Of a stretch of DNA of 13,464 nucleotides, positions 6,413 through 13,410 are shown piece by piece. Position 1 is the first letter of the stretch; every line of letters starts with the position of its first letter. Below the pieces are notes generated by a model. That model did not search any database. It saw only the letters and a list, made by a program, of their open reading frames with translations, and was not told the DNA's origin. Position numbers and translations under genes: made by a program. The DNA is taken from NCBI GenBank assembly GCA_965120355.1, contig CBCPMX010000075.1, positions 1-13,464 of the forward strand, read 5' to 3'. This stretch comes from CBCPMX01 sp965120355. GTDB lineage: Bacteria > Bacillota > Clostridia > Oscillospirales > Oscillospiraceae.

Positions 6413-7672
6413 ATGGAAGAGTATGAGTTCGACAAAACGTTCCTGCCGGATGACGAGCTGAAAGTGTTGGGGCAGCAGCTGCCGACTCCCTTTTATCTAT
6501 ATGATGAGGCCGGCATCCGGCGTAGCTGCCGGCAGATCAAAGCGGCTTTTGGCTGGAACCCTGGGTTCCGGCAGTATTTTGCGATCAAGGCCACGCCCAA
6601 TGCGGCAATTTTAAAAATAATGCGGGAAGAGGGGATTGCCGTTTCCTGCTGTTCTGCGCCGGAACTGTTGCTGGCAGAGCGTTGCGGATTTGTGGGGGAC
6701 GAGATTCTGTTTGTGCCCAACTATCCGTTGCCGGAGGACATTGCGGAGGCCGCGCGACTGGAAACGGCAGTGGTGTTGGATGGCGATTACCTGATTGAAC
6801 CGTTTTTTCAGGCGGGGTGCCTGCCGAAGACGGTAGGAATGCGGTATAATCCCGGCGAGGTGTTTCATGTTGGGACCTATGCCGTATCCAGAATGCAGCG
6901 GATGAAATTTGGATTTACACGGCAGCAAATCTTTGACGCCGTACCGAAGCTGCGTGAGCGCGGGGTGGAAGCGGTGGGGCTTCATGGCTATATGGGCGGC
7001 AACGTCCTCCGGCCCGGCTATTATGAGGCGGTAGCCAGGATGCTGTTTCAGCTGGCGGTGGATCTGCACGAACAGACCGGGATAGAGATTGCCTTTGTGG
7101 ATCTGTCCGGCGGCCTGGGATTGGATTATAAACGGAACCGGAATGAAACGCCGGATCTCTTTCGAGAGGCTGAAGGCGTCCGGCAGGCATATGAGCAGTT
7201 GATGGCCCCGGCGGGACTAGGCGGCGTGCCGGTCTATACGGAGTTGAGCCGCTATCTGATGGGGCCCCATGGCATCCTGGTATCAAAGGTCCTGTATGTC
7301 AAGGAAATCTACCGGACGTATTTGGGCTTGGACGCCTGTGCGGCGAATTTGATGCGGCCTATGCTCTATGGCGCGTACCACCATATCTCGTTGGTGGGCA
7401 AGCATCAGCGGGCCGGCCGGGAGTTCTATGAGATTGTTGGCTCCATTCCGGAAAATACGGATAAGATGAATCAGGAACGCCGCCTCCTGCCGCACGCAGA
7501 GGTGGGGGATTTGGCAGTGATTCACGACGTGGGGGCTCACGGTCACTCCATGGGGTATAATTACGCTGGGAAGCTGCGATCTGCGGAATATCTGTATCAA
7601 TGTGACCACACCGTCCGCATGATTCGCCGCGCGGAGACGGCGGAGGACTACCTTGCGACGCAAATTTTCTGA
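6413..7672 (+). CDS. PLP-dependent decarboxylase of the diaminopimelate decarboxylase (LysA) family, divergent
   Basis: A 419-residue member of the Orn/DAP/Arg decarboxylase group 2 family (alanine racemase-like barrel plus beta domain). It resembles the long clostridial LysA form that makes lysine from meso-diaminopimelate. Visible landmarks: YFAIKATPN with PLP-lysine K59, the SGGLG phosphate loop (232-236), DACAANLMRPMLYGAYHHI (307-325), and GDLAVIHDVGAHGHSMGYNY (365-384). Where LysA normally has a catalytic Cys in a CEN/CES segment (GSLCENNDK in the clostridial form, from memory), this protein reads GSIPENTDK, with Pro at 346. It may therefore act on another substrate or be impaired. I chose ATG 6413 because GGAG (6400-6403) lies nine bases upstream; ATG 6398 would add five residues but has no nearby ribosome site. 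No other lysine-pathway gene is adjacent. Confidence 0.8.
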   Translation: MEEYEFDKTFLPDDELKVLGQQLPTPFYLYDEAGIRRSCRQIKAAFGWNPGFRQYFAIKATPNAAILKIMREEGIAVSCCSAPELLLAERCGFVGDEILFVPNYPLPEDIAEAARLETAVVLDGDYLIEPFFQAGCLPKTVGMRYNPGEVFHVGTYAVSRMQRMKFGFTRQQIFDAVPKLRERGVEAVGLHGYMGGNVLRPGYYEAVARMLFQLAVDLHEQTGIEIAFVDLSGGLGLDYKRNRNETPDLFREAEGVRQAYEQLMAPAGLGGVPVYTELSRYLMGPHGILVSKVLYVKEIYRTYLGLDACAANLMRPMLYGAYHHISLVGKHQRAGREFYEIVGSIPENTDKMNQERRLLPHAEVGDLAVIHDVGAHGHSMGYNYAGKLRSAEYLYQCDHTVRMIRRAETAEDYLATQIF

Positions 7673-7760
7673 ATGGTGTCCACGAATTGCGGGCAGACCT
7701 GTGACGGCGAGCTTACTTTTCGGGCGCAGCAGCCGGCTTTCCGCCAACTGGGGTAGCCTA

Positions 7761-7790
7761 TTGCAATTCGACGCTGTTCTTTGTTATAAT
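7761..7790 (+). promoter_or_regulatory. Promoter of the crotonase-FAD-truA-arsC-like operon
   Basis: TTGCAA at 7761-7766, an 18-base spacer, and a consensus TATAAT at 7785-7790 with a TGT extension. It lies in the 149-base gap after the LysA-family gene, where I see no convincing terminator, so some read-through from upstream is possible. Transcription should start near 7797, about 25 bases before the ATG at 7822. Confidence 0.75.
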
Positions 7791-7821
7791 GGTTCCAATC
7801 TGAAAATTTGGAGGCTGAATC

Positions 7822-8601
7822 ATGTCTGATACGATTCTTGTCAAGAAGCACGACGCCGTGGCCGTAGTTTTTCTCAATCGCCCGGAAACCCTGAACTGTT
7901 TCAACAATGAACTGCTGGAAACGCTGCGGGATACCTGCATTACGCTGGACAGCGATCCGGAGGTCCGTGTGGTGATCATCACTGGATCTGGCCGCGGCTT
8001 CTGTGCCGGCGGCGATCTGGCAGTCCTCATGTCCTGCGACAGCGAGGAGGCCTGTGCTGAAAATATGCGCGTCGCCAACGAGGCTACCTCCGCCCTGTTT
8101 CATATGAAAAAGCCGACCATTGCCATGGTCAACGGCGCGGCTGCCGGCGCAGGCTTCAACCTGGCCCTCGCCTGCGACATGGTCTTTGCTTCGGAGAAGG
8201 CGAAGTTCATCCAGTCCTTTGTCAATGTGGGCATTGCCTCGGACTGCGGCGGCCACTATCTGCTCCGCAAGGCCGTGGGGGACCATCTGGCCAAGGAGCT
8301 GATGTTCACCGCTCGTCCCGTCACGGCCCAGGAAGGCAAAGAACTGGGCTTTGTCAACCGCGTCTGTGCACCAGATGAACTGGAGGCTCAGACCATGGAA
8401 TTTGCGCAGACTCTGGCCCAAAAAGCGCCGTTGGCCATCTCGGCCACCAAGGTTTTGCTGAATAAGGCTGAAGAAATGAGTCTGGATGAGGTTCTGGCTG
8501 CGGAGGCTGCCCATCAGACGGCCATGCTGCTGTCTGATGACTGCAAGGAGGGCATCGCCGCTTTCCGCGAGAAGCGGGAGCCCCATTTCCAGGGATGCTG
8601 A
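7822..8601 (+). CDS. Enoyl-CoA hydratase/isomerase (crotonase) family protein
   Basis: A 259-residue crotonase-fold protein, normal in length. The two oxyanion-hole segments are clear: GRGFCAGGDL (58-67) and NGAAAGAGFNLALACD (104-119). The two glutamates of true enoyl-CoA hydratases are not found at the expected places: Asn113 sits where GGGCELA has Glu, and Phe133 where PEI has Glu. Asp141 in GIASDCGG matches the Asp seen in PaaG-type and related isomerases (PDGGG). It therefore more likely acts as an acyl-CoA isomerase than a hydratase, which is inference. GGAGG lies seven bases before the ATG. It is the first gene of a tightly packed operon and overlaps the next gene by seven bases. No other beta-oxidation or butyrate genes are in view, so the substrate is open. 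Confidence 0.9.
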   Translation: MSDTILVKKHDAVAVVFLNRPETLNCFNNELLETLRDTCITLDSDPEVRVVIITGSGRGFCAGGDLAVLMSCDSEEACAENMRVANEATSALFHMKKPTIAMVNGAAAGAGFNLALACDMVFASEKAKFIQSFVNVGIASDCGGHYLLRKAVGDHLAKELMFTARPVTAQEGKELGFVNRVCAPDELEAQTMEFAQTLAQKAPLAISATKVLLNKAEEMSLDEVLAAEAAHQTAMLLSDDCKEGIAAFREKREPHFQGC

Positions 8602-10193
8602 AGGTTTCCGGTTTAAAGCTGCGGCCCGGGGAATCAGAGCAGCTCCTGCTGAAAAAAGCTGCACGGGAGGTCGGTGCGCCGGTCACGAACTTGCAGATTC
8701 TCCGTAAAAGCGTGGACGCCAGAAAAAAAGAGGACATCTGGATGGTCTATACGGTGGCCTGTTCCTGTGAAAAGGAGCAGGCCGTCCTGACGCGGTGCCG
8801 CTCTAAAAAAGTCAGCGCTTATGCGCAGCCTGCCTATGCATTCCCGGTGCGGCAGGCCAAGTTTCCACAGCGGCCTGTGGTGGCCGGGGCGGGCCCTGCC
8901 GGCCTGTTCTGCGCTCTCATGCTGGCCAGGGTTGGCGCACGTCCCATCCTGCTGGAGCGCGGCCGCGATGTGGACCGCCGTGCCGAAGATGTGGAACGCT
9001 TCTGGACCACAGGCAAGCTGGATCCCGGTTCCAACGTCCAGTTTGGTGAGGGCGGCGCAGGAACCTTCTCCGACGGCAAGCTGAACACAGGTACCCACGA
9101 CCCCAGGCATCCCTATATTCTCCGGCAGTTCGCCGCCTTTGGCGCACCGGAGACAATTTGCTATGACGCTAATCCCCATGTGGGTACAGACATCCTGCGG
9201 AATGTGGTGCGGAACCTGCGGCAGGAACTGCTGCGATTGGGGGCCGACGTCCGGTTTGAGCACCAGGTGACTGGACTGCAGATGGAGCATGGCCGCATCT
9301 GCGGCCTGACAGTGGACACGCCGGAGGGGGCATATACCCTGGAGACCGGCCATCTCTGTCTGGCCATTGGCCACAGTGCGCGGGATACCTTTCAAATGCT
9401 TTGGGAGACCGGCGTGCCCATGGAGCAGAAAGCCTTTGCCATGGGTGTGCGTATCGAACACAGCCAGGCTGCCATAACCCGCAGCCAATATGGCTGCGAC
9501 CATCCGGCGTTGCCGGTCCCCGGATATAAGTTGGCCTGCCATCTGGACAATGGGCGCTCCGCCTTTTCGTTCTGCGTCTGTCCGGGCGGCGTCGTGGTGG
9601 CGGCGGCGTCAGAGACTGGCGGTGTGGTCACCAACGGTATGAGCTACCACGCCCGGGACGGGAAAAATATCAATGGCGCACTGCTGGTCAATATCACACC
9701 GGCAGATTTCGGTTCGTCCCACCCCCTGGCCGGTGTAGCGCTCCAGCGGCAGCTGGAGCAGGCGGCGTTTGCCTTGGGCGGCGGCGGCTACCGGGCTCCC
9801 TGCCAGACTGTGGGGGACTTCCTGGCCGGCAGGCCGTCGCAGAGCACCGGCGCGATCCAGCCTACCTACCGGCCCGGCGTCACGCCTACGGATCTGCGCC
9901 GGTGTCTGCCGGACTTTCTCGCCGACACCCTGGCTCAGGCCATTCCGCTTCTGGGGAAAAAACTGCGTGGCTACGACGATCCGCAGGCCCTGCTGACGGC
10001 AGTGGAGAGCCGCTCCTCCAGCCCGGTGCGCATTGTGCGAGACGGCACTTATCAGAGCGGCGTTCGAGGGCTGTATCCCTGCGGCGAGGGAGCCGGCTAT
10101 GCGGGTGGGATTCTGTCTGCTGCGGCGGACGGCATCCGATGCGCGGAACAGATGTGCCTAAGCACACCAGGCAGTCCAGAGGAGGAGACATGA
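8595..10193 (+). CDS. FAD-dependent dehydrogenase of the COG2509 family
   Basis: A 532-residue soluble flavoprotein. Residues 1-90 form the small N-terminal domain typical of COG2509, with the signature KSVDARKK-x-DIWMVYTV (38-53). A Rossmann FAD site follows: VVAGAGPAGLFCALML (95-110) with G98xGxxG103 and the ribose-binding Glu121 in LLERGRDVDRR. GEGGAGTFSDGKL (151-163) and a C-terminal PCGEGAGYAGGI segment complete the FAD site. The family is poorly characterised; reaction and acceptor are unknown. There is no obvious membrane segment. ATG 8595 overlaps the stop of the crotonase gene (ATGCTGA), and no strong ribosome site is present (GGAG ends 14 bases upstream), so translation probably depends on coupling. 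Its stop overlaps truA by four bases. Confidence 0.9.
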   Translation: MLKVSGLKLRPGESEQLLLKKAAREVGAPVTNLQILRKSVDARKKEDIWMVYTVACSCEKEQAVLTRCRSKKVSAYAQPAYAFPVRQAKFPQRPVVAGAGPAGLFCALMLARVGARPILLERGRDVDRRAEDVERFWTTGKLDPGSNVQFGEGGAGTFSDGKLNTGTHDPRHPYILRQFAAFGAPETICYDANPHVGTDILRNVVRNLRQELLRLGADVRFEHQVTGLQMEHGRICGLTVDTPEGAYTLETGHLCLAIGHSARDTFQMLWETGVPMEQKAFAMGVRIEHSQAAITRSQYGCDHPALPVPGYKLACHLDNGRSAFSFCVCPGGVVVAAASETGGVVTNGMSYHARDGKNINGALLVNITPADFGSSHPLAGVALQRQLEQAAFALGGGGYRAPCQTVGDFLAGRPSQSTGAIQPTYRPGVTPTDLRRCLPDFLADTLAQAIPLLGKKLRGYDDPQALLTAVESRSSSPVRIVRDGTYQSGVRGLYPCGEGAGYAGGILSAAADGIRCAEQMCLSTPGSPEEET

Positions 10194-10951
10194 AGAACTT
10201 CAAGCTGACCCTCAGCTACGACGGTACCCGGTATCGCGGCTGGCAGCGCCAGGGCAATACGAGCAACACCATCCAGGGGAAGCTGGAATACCTGCTGACG
10301 CAGCTGTTTGACGTGCCTGTGGAACTTGCGGGCGCGGGCCGGACTGACGCCGGCGTCCATGCGGCGGGACAGGTGGCCAACTTCCATGTGGAAACGGACA
10401 TGGGGGCGGAGAGCCTCTGCCGCCGGCTGCGGCATATGTTGCCGGCGGATATTGGCCTGCTGCGGGTGGAAGAGGTTCCGTCCCGGTTCCATAGCCGCCT
10501 GTCGGCGGTGGAAAAGACCTATTGCTACCGGATCTGGAACAGTGAAGTTCCCAATGTGTTTATACAGCGGTTTGTCCACCAGGTGCCAGGAAAGCTGGAT
10601 TTGGATGCTATGGCACGGGCCGCACAGCTGTTTGTAGGTACCCACGATTTTCGGGGGTTCTGCTCCAATAAACAATTTAAAAAGTCTTCGGTCCGCACGG
10701 TCCGCAGCTTTGCTGTGGAGCGGCTGGGCGACGAGGTGCGGCTGACCGTTACCGGTGACGGCTTTTTGTACAATATGGTGCGGATCCTGGCCGGCACCTT
10801 GCTGGAAGTGGGGCAGGGCAAACGCGCGCCGGAGGACATTCCGGCCATGCTGGCCCAAAGGGACCGGCTGGCGGCAGGACAGACGGCGCCGGCCAAAGGA
10901 CTGTGTTTGATGGAAGTCCGCTATGAGACAACAGAGGAGAGCCCAACATGA
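10190..10951 (+). CDS. truA: tRNA pseudouridine(38-40) synthase TruA
   Basis: A 253-residue enzyme that isomerises uridines 38, 39 and 40 in the tRNA anticodon arm to pseudouridine. The catalytic motif AGRTDAGVHA (48-57) holds the nucleophile Asp53. Other landmarks are YDGTRYRGWQRQ (10-21), NTIQGKLE, the FHSRLSAVEKTYCYRI stretch, HDFRGFCSN and GDGFLYNMVRILAGTLLEVG. The length is typical of bacterial TruA. ATG 10190 is preceded by GGAGGAG and overlaps the upstream stop (ATGA). A longer in-frame reading from 9902 lies inside the FAD gene, has Arg/Gly-rich composition and is not part of TruA. truA stops four bases inside the next gene. Confidence 0.96.
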   Translation: MKNFKLTLSYDGTRYRGWQRQGNTSNTIQGKLEYLLTQLFDVPVELAGAGRTDAGVHAAGQVANFHVETDMGAESLCRRLRHMLPADIGLLRVEEVPSRFHSRLSAVEKTYCYRIWNSEVPNVFIQRFVHQVPGKLDLDAMARAAQLFVGTHDFRGFCSNKQFKKSSVRTVRSFAVERLGDEVRLTVTGDGFLYNMVRILAGTLLEVGQGKRAPEDIPAMLAQRDRLAAGQTAPAKGLCLMEVRYETTEESPT

Positions 10952-11289
10952 ACATTCAAATATTCGGGAAAAGCAAATGCTTCGACACCAAAAAGGCAGA
11001 GCGGTATTTCAAGGAGCGGCGGATCAAATTTCAAAGTATTGACCTGGTCAGGTATGGCATGTCCAATGGAGAGTTCAACAGTGTCCTGCGGGCTGTGGGC
11101 GGTGTGGACAGCCTCATTGACTGGGACAGCAAAAGTCCGGATATTGACTTGCTGAAATACCTGGCTGATCCGACTGCCAAAGAAGACAAAGTGTTTGACA
11201 ATCCCAAGCTGATGAAAACGCCCATTGTCCGCAACGGGAAACAGGCCACAGTGGGTTACTGCCCAGAGATTTGGACAAAATGGGAGTAA
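10948..11289 (+). CDS. ArsC/YffB/Spx-family thioredoxin-fold protein
   Basis: A 113-residue protein of the arsenate reductase/YffB/Spx family, normal in length. It starts with a beta strand and the active-site loop: MNIQIFGKSKCFDTKKAERYF, with Cys11. It has LMKTPIVRNGKQATVGY (88-104), the family's cis-Pro and basic segment. There is no CxxC, so it is not a typical redox-switch Spx, and no arsenic genes (arsR, arsB) are nearby, so a role in arsenate reduction is doubtful. An additional Cys105 (GYCPEIW) could serve as a resolving cysteine. It is the last gene of the operon, with its ATG overlapping the truA stop (ATGA). No clear terminator follows; the next promoter lies about 12 bases downstream. 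Confidence 0.87.
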   Translation: MNIQIFGKSKCFDTKKAERYFKERRIKFQSIDLVRYGMSNGEFNSVLRAVGGVDSLIDWDSKSPDIDLLKYLADPTAKEDKVFDNPKLMKTPIVRNGKQATVGYCPEIWTKWE

Positions 11290-11301
11290 CTGGTGTGCAC
11301 C

Positions 11302-11329
11302 TTGCTTTTTTCGAAAAAGATGGTATACT
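11302..11329 (+). promoter_or_regulatory. Promoter of the COG0523 gene pair, with a palindrome in the spacer
   Basis: TTGCTT at 11302-11307, a 16-base spacer, and TATACT at 11324-11329 preceded by TGG. The spacer contains the perfect 12-base palindrome TTTTTCGAAAAA (11307-11318), a reasonable place for an operator. It does not match the Zur or Fur consensus I know from Firmicutes. The leader to the ATG at 11366 is about 30 bases, with AAGGTG as ribosome site. Confidence 0.6.
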
Positions 11330-11365
11330 ATACAGCTGAAATGATTTTATAGAAGGTGTTTATTC

Positions 11366-12412
11366 ATGACAAAAGTTGACATTTTCTCTGGGTTTCTTGG
11401 CGCCGGCAAGACGACGTTGATTAAGAAGCTGATTGCCGAGGCCTACCAGGGTGAAAAGCTGGTCCTGATCGAGAACGAGTTCGGTGAGATCGGCATTGAC
11501 GGCGGCTTTTTGCAGGATGCCGGTATTGAAATCACGGAGATGAATTCCGGCTGCATCTGCTGTTCTTTGGTGGGCGACTTTGGTGAAGCGCTGCAGAAGG
11601 TCCTGGATCAGTTCCAGCCTGACCGCATTCTCATTGAGCCGTCCGGCGTTGGCAAGCTCAGCGATGTGGTGGGCGCGGTGGAGCGCATCCACTCCGATCG
11701 GGCAGTGGTGGGGTGCCGTACCACTGTGGCCGATGCCAACAAGTGCAAGATGTATATGAAAAACTTTGGCGAGTTCTATAACAACCAGATTGAAAATGCC
11801 ACCACCATTGTACTCAGCCGTACCGGCGGCATGAAACAGGAAAAGTTGGATGCGGCACTGGCGCTGCTGCGGGAGAAGAACCCCAACGCTACCATTATCA
11901 CAACCCCGTGGGATCAGCTGGACGGCAAGCAGATCCTGGAGGCCATGGAGCAGACTGTGACGTTGACCACGACGCTGGCCGATATGGCTGCGGAGGACGC
12001 TTGCCCTGTCTGCGGCGAACATCATCACCATGACCACGATCATGCACATGAGCATGACCATGAGCATGACCATGAGCATGACCATGAGCACAGCGAGCAT
12101 GACCACGCTCACGAACATCACCATCATCACCACGCCGACGAGGTTTTCAGTTCCTGGGGCGTGGAGACAGCCAAGACGTTCTCCCGGGAGGACATCGAAT
12201 TCGCCCTGAAGGCCATGGAGGACGAATCCACCGATGGCATCGTATTGCGGGCCAAGGGCATTGTGGCCGGTGCAGACGGCCAGTGGATCTATTTTGACCA
12301 CGTTCCCGGTGAAGCGGATATCCGGACCGGCGCGCCGGCAGTGACCGGCCGTCTGTGCGTGATCGGTTCTAACCTGCACGAGGATGCGCTGAAAACCCTG
12401 TTTGGAGTGTGA
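11366..12412 (+). CDS. COG0523 (CobW/CobW_C) GTPase with His-rich metal-binding loop
   Basis: A 348-residue G3E-family P-loop protein, probably a metallochaperone or metal-insertion GTPase. The Walker A motif is GFLGAGKT (9-16). The metal-site motif is GCICC (62-66), a CxCC typical of COG0523. Other elements are ENEFGEIGID (36-45) and EPSGVGKLSD (91-100). Where the guanine motif NKxD is expected, it reads VLSRTGG (149-155). Between the GTPase and C-terminal domains lies CPVCGE followed by a 38-residue stretch with 23 His (219-256), able to bind several metal ions. The CobW C-terminal domain spans about 260-348 (RAKGIVAGADGQWIYFDHVPG). AAGGTG lies seven bases before the ATG. Subfamilies serve zinc, cobalt or nitrile hydratase iron; zinc is my guess from the His loop and partner gene. 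The next gene starts four bases after its stop. Confidence 0.92.
   Translation: MTKVDIFSGFLGAGKTTLIKKLIAEAYQGEKLVLIENEFGEIGIDGGFLQDAGIEITEMNSGCICCSLVGDFGEALQKVLDQFQPDRILIEPSGVGKLSDVVGAVERIHSDRAVVGCRTTVADANKCKMYMKNFGEFYNNQIENATTIVLSRTGGMKQEKLDAALALLREKNPNATIITTPWDQLDGKQILEAMEQTVTLTTTLADMAAEDACPVCGEHHHHDHDHAHEHDHEHDHEHDHEHSEHDHAHEHHHHHHADEVFSSWGVETAKTFSREDIEFALKAMEDESTDGIVLRAKGIVAGADGQWIYFDHVPGEADIRTGAPAVTGRLCVIGSNLHEDALKTLFGV
12020..12133 (+). repeat. His-codon low-complexity tract with a 12-base tandem repeat
   Basis: Inside the COG0523 gene, 114 bases encode 38 residues, 23 of them His, alternating mostly with Asp and Glu. The core is three exact copies of GAGCATGACCAT (12050-12085) followed by a partial GAGCAC, and the flanks are degenerate versions. 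Each 12-base unit adds Glu-His-Asp-His without changing frame, so the length can vary by slippage or recombination while the protein stays intact. Confidence 0.9.
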
Positions 12413-12416
12413 GAAT

Positions 12417-13370
12417 ATGGCGATCCCAGTCTATGTGTTTACCGGCTTTTTGGAGGCTGGCAAAACGAAATTCATTCAGGAGACGCTGGAAGACGAGCGA
12501 TTTAACGCTGGGGAAAAAACGCTGCTGCTGGTGTGTGAAGAAGGGGAGGAGGAATATGATCCCGCATCTTTTTCCGCGCCCAACGTCTATATTGAGGTTG
12601 TCGAGGATCAGGCCGCGCTGACCACCGCCCAATTGGAGACCCTGGCAAAGAAACACCGGGCGGACCGGGTGGTGGCGGAGCTCAACGGGATGCAGCTGGT
12701 TTCGGATTTTTACGCCATTCTGCCGGAAAAGTGGGTGGTGTATCAGGAAGTCTGCGTGGTGGATGCCACGACGATCCTGGCTTATAATACCAACATGCGC
12801 TCGCTGGTGGTGGACAAGCTGGGCGGTGCAGAGCTGGTGATTTTTAACCGTGTGCCCCAGGAGATGGATGTGATGCCCCTGCACAAACTGGTACGCGCCA
12901 TCGGCGGCAGGCGGACGGAGATTGTCTATGAACGGCCCGACGGTTCGGTGATGTTTGACGACATTGAGGATCCGCTGCCTTGGGATCTGAATGCTCCGGT
13001 GGTGGAAATTGCCGATGAGGACTATGCCTTGTTTTACCGCGATGTGGCCGATGAGGAGGACAGCGCCAAAAAGTATTCCGGCAAGGTGGTGCGCTTTAAG
13101 GCCCAGGTGGCCAATACCCGTAAAAAGGTGAAGGACACCTTTGTCCCCGGCCGGTTTGTTATGACTTGCTGTGAGGCGGACATTACGTTTATGGGCATCC
13201 CCTGTGAGTATGCGGGTGCGGCAGCGCTGAAGGTCCGTGATTGGATCACAGTGGAAGCAAAGATTACCATCCGCAGCCATGCCCTGTATAAAAACAAAAT
13301 GGGCCCGGTTTTAACGGCGCTTCGTGTGGAACCCGCCCAGCCGCCAGAGGAAGAAGTGGCCAAGTTTTAA
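12417..13370 (+). CDS. COG0523-like P-loop protein fused to a YcgQ/TIGR03943-type C-terminal domain
   Basis: A 317-residue two-domain protein. The N-terminal half resembles a reduced COG0523 domain: Walker A GFLEAGKT (10-17), ADRVVAELNG (82-91) aligning with PDRILIEPSG of the upstream protein, and LVIFNRV (140-146) near the guanine-motif position. It lacks the CxCC motif and the His loop. From about 218 it has SGKVVRFKAQV, then FVPGRFVMTCCEADITFMGIPC (242-263), closely resembling the C-terminal domain of YcgQ-type (TIGR03943) proteins, partners of the YcgR permease that are Zur-regulated in Bacillus. Its Cys251, Cys252 and Cys263 could be metal ligands. No signal peptide or membrane segment is present. 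I chose ATG 12417, nine bases after GGAG; TTG 12402 would start inside the upstream gene. It probably works with the upstream GTPase in metal trafficking. Confidence 0.8.
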   Translation: MAIPVYVFTGFLEAGKTKFIQETLEDERFNAGEKTLLLVCEEGEEEYDPASFSAPNVYIEVVEDQAALTTAQLETLAKKHRADRVVAELNGMQLVSDFYAILPEKWVVYQEVCVVDATTILAYNTNMRSLVVDKLGGAELVIFNRVPQEMDVMPLHKLVRAIGGRRTEIVYERPDGSVMFDDIEDPLPWDLNAPVVEIADEDYALFYRDVADEEDSAKKYSGKVVRFKAQVANTRKKVKDTFVPGRFVMTCCEADITFMGIPCEYAGAAALKVRDWITVEAKITIRSHALYKNKMGPVLTALRVEPAQPPEEEVAKF

Positions 13371-13410
13371 ATTCGGAGAAAAAATTCTGAATAGGAAAAA
13401 TACCGCCGGG

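Noticed and set aside
7648..8664. A 338-codon minus-strand open frame across the crotonase gene
   Set aside because: It overlaps a well-supported crotonase with clear motifs and the end of the LysA-family gene; its translation has no recognisable domain.
8634..9542. A 302-codon minus-strand open frame inside the FAD dehydrogenase gene
   Set aside because: It lies wholly inside a gene with clear FAD-binding motifs, and its translation is Gly/His/Gln-rich without family likeness.
9902..10189. N-terminal extension of TruA by 96 residues
   Set aside because: The extra residues overlap the FAD gene and are Arg/Gly/Ser-rich. ATG 10190 has a ribosome site, overlaps the previous stop in the ATGA pattern, and gives a standard-length TruA.
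12050..12091. Short tandem repeat as a CRISPR or non-coding repeat array
   Set aside because: The repeats are in frame inside a GTPase gene, are 12 bases long without spacers, and encode alternating Glu/His/Asp/His.
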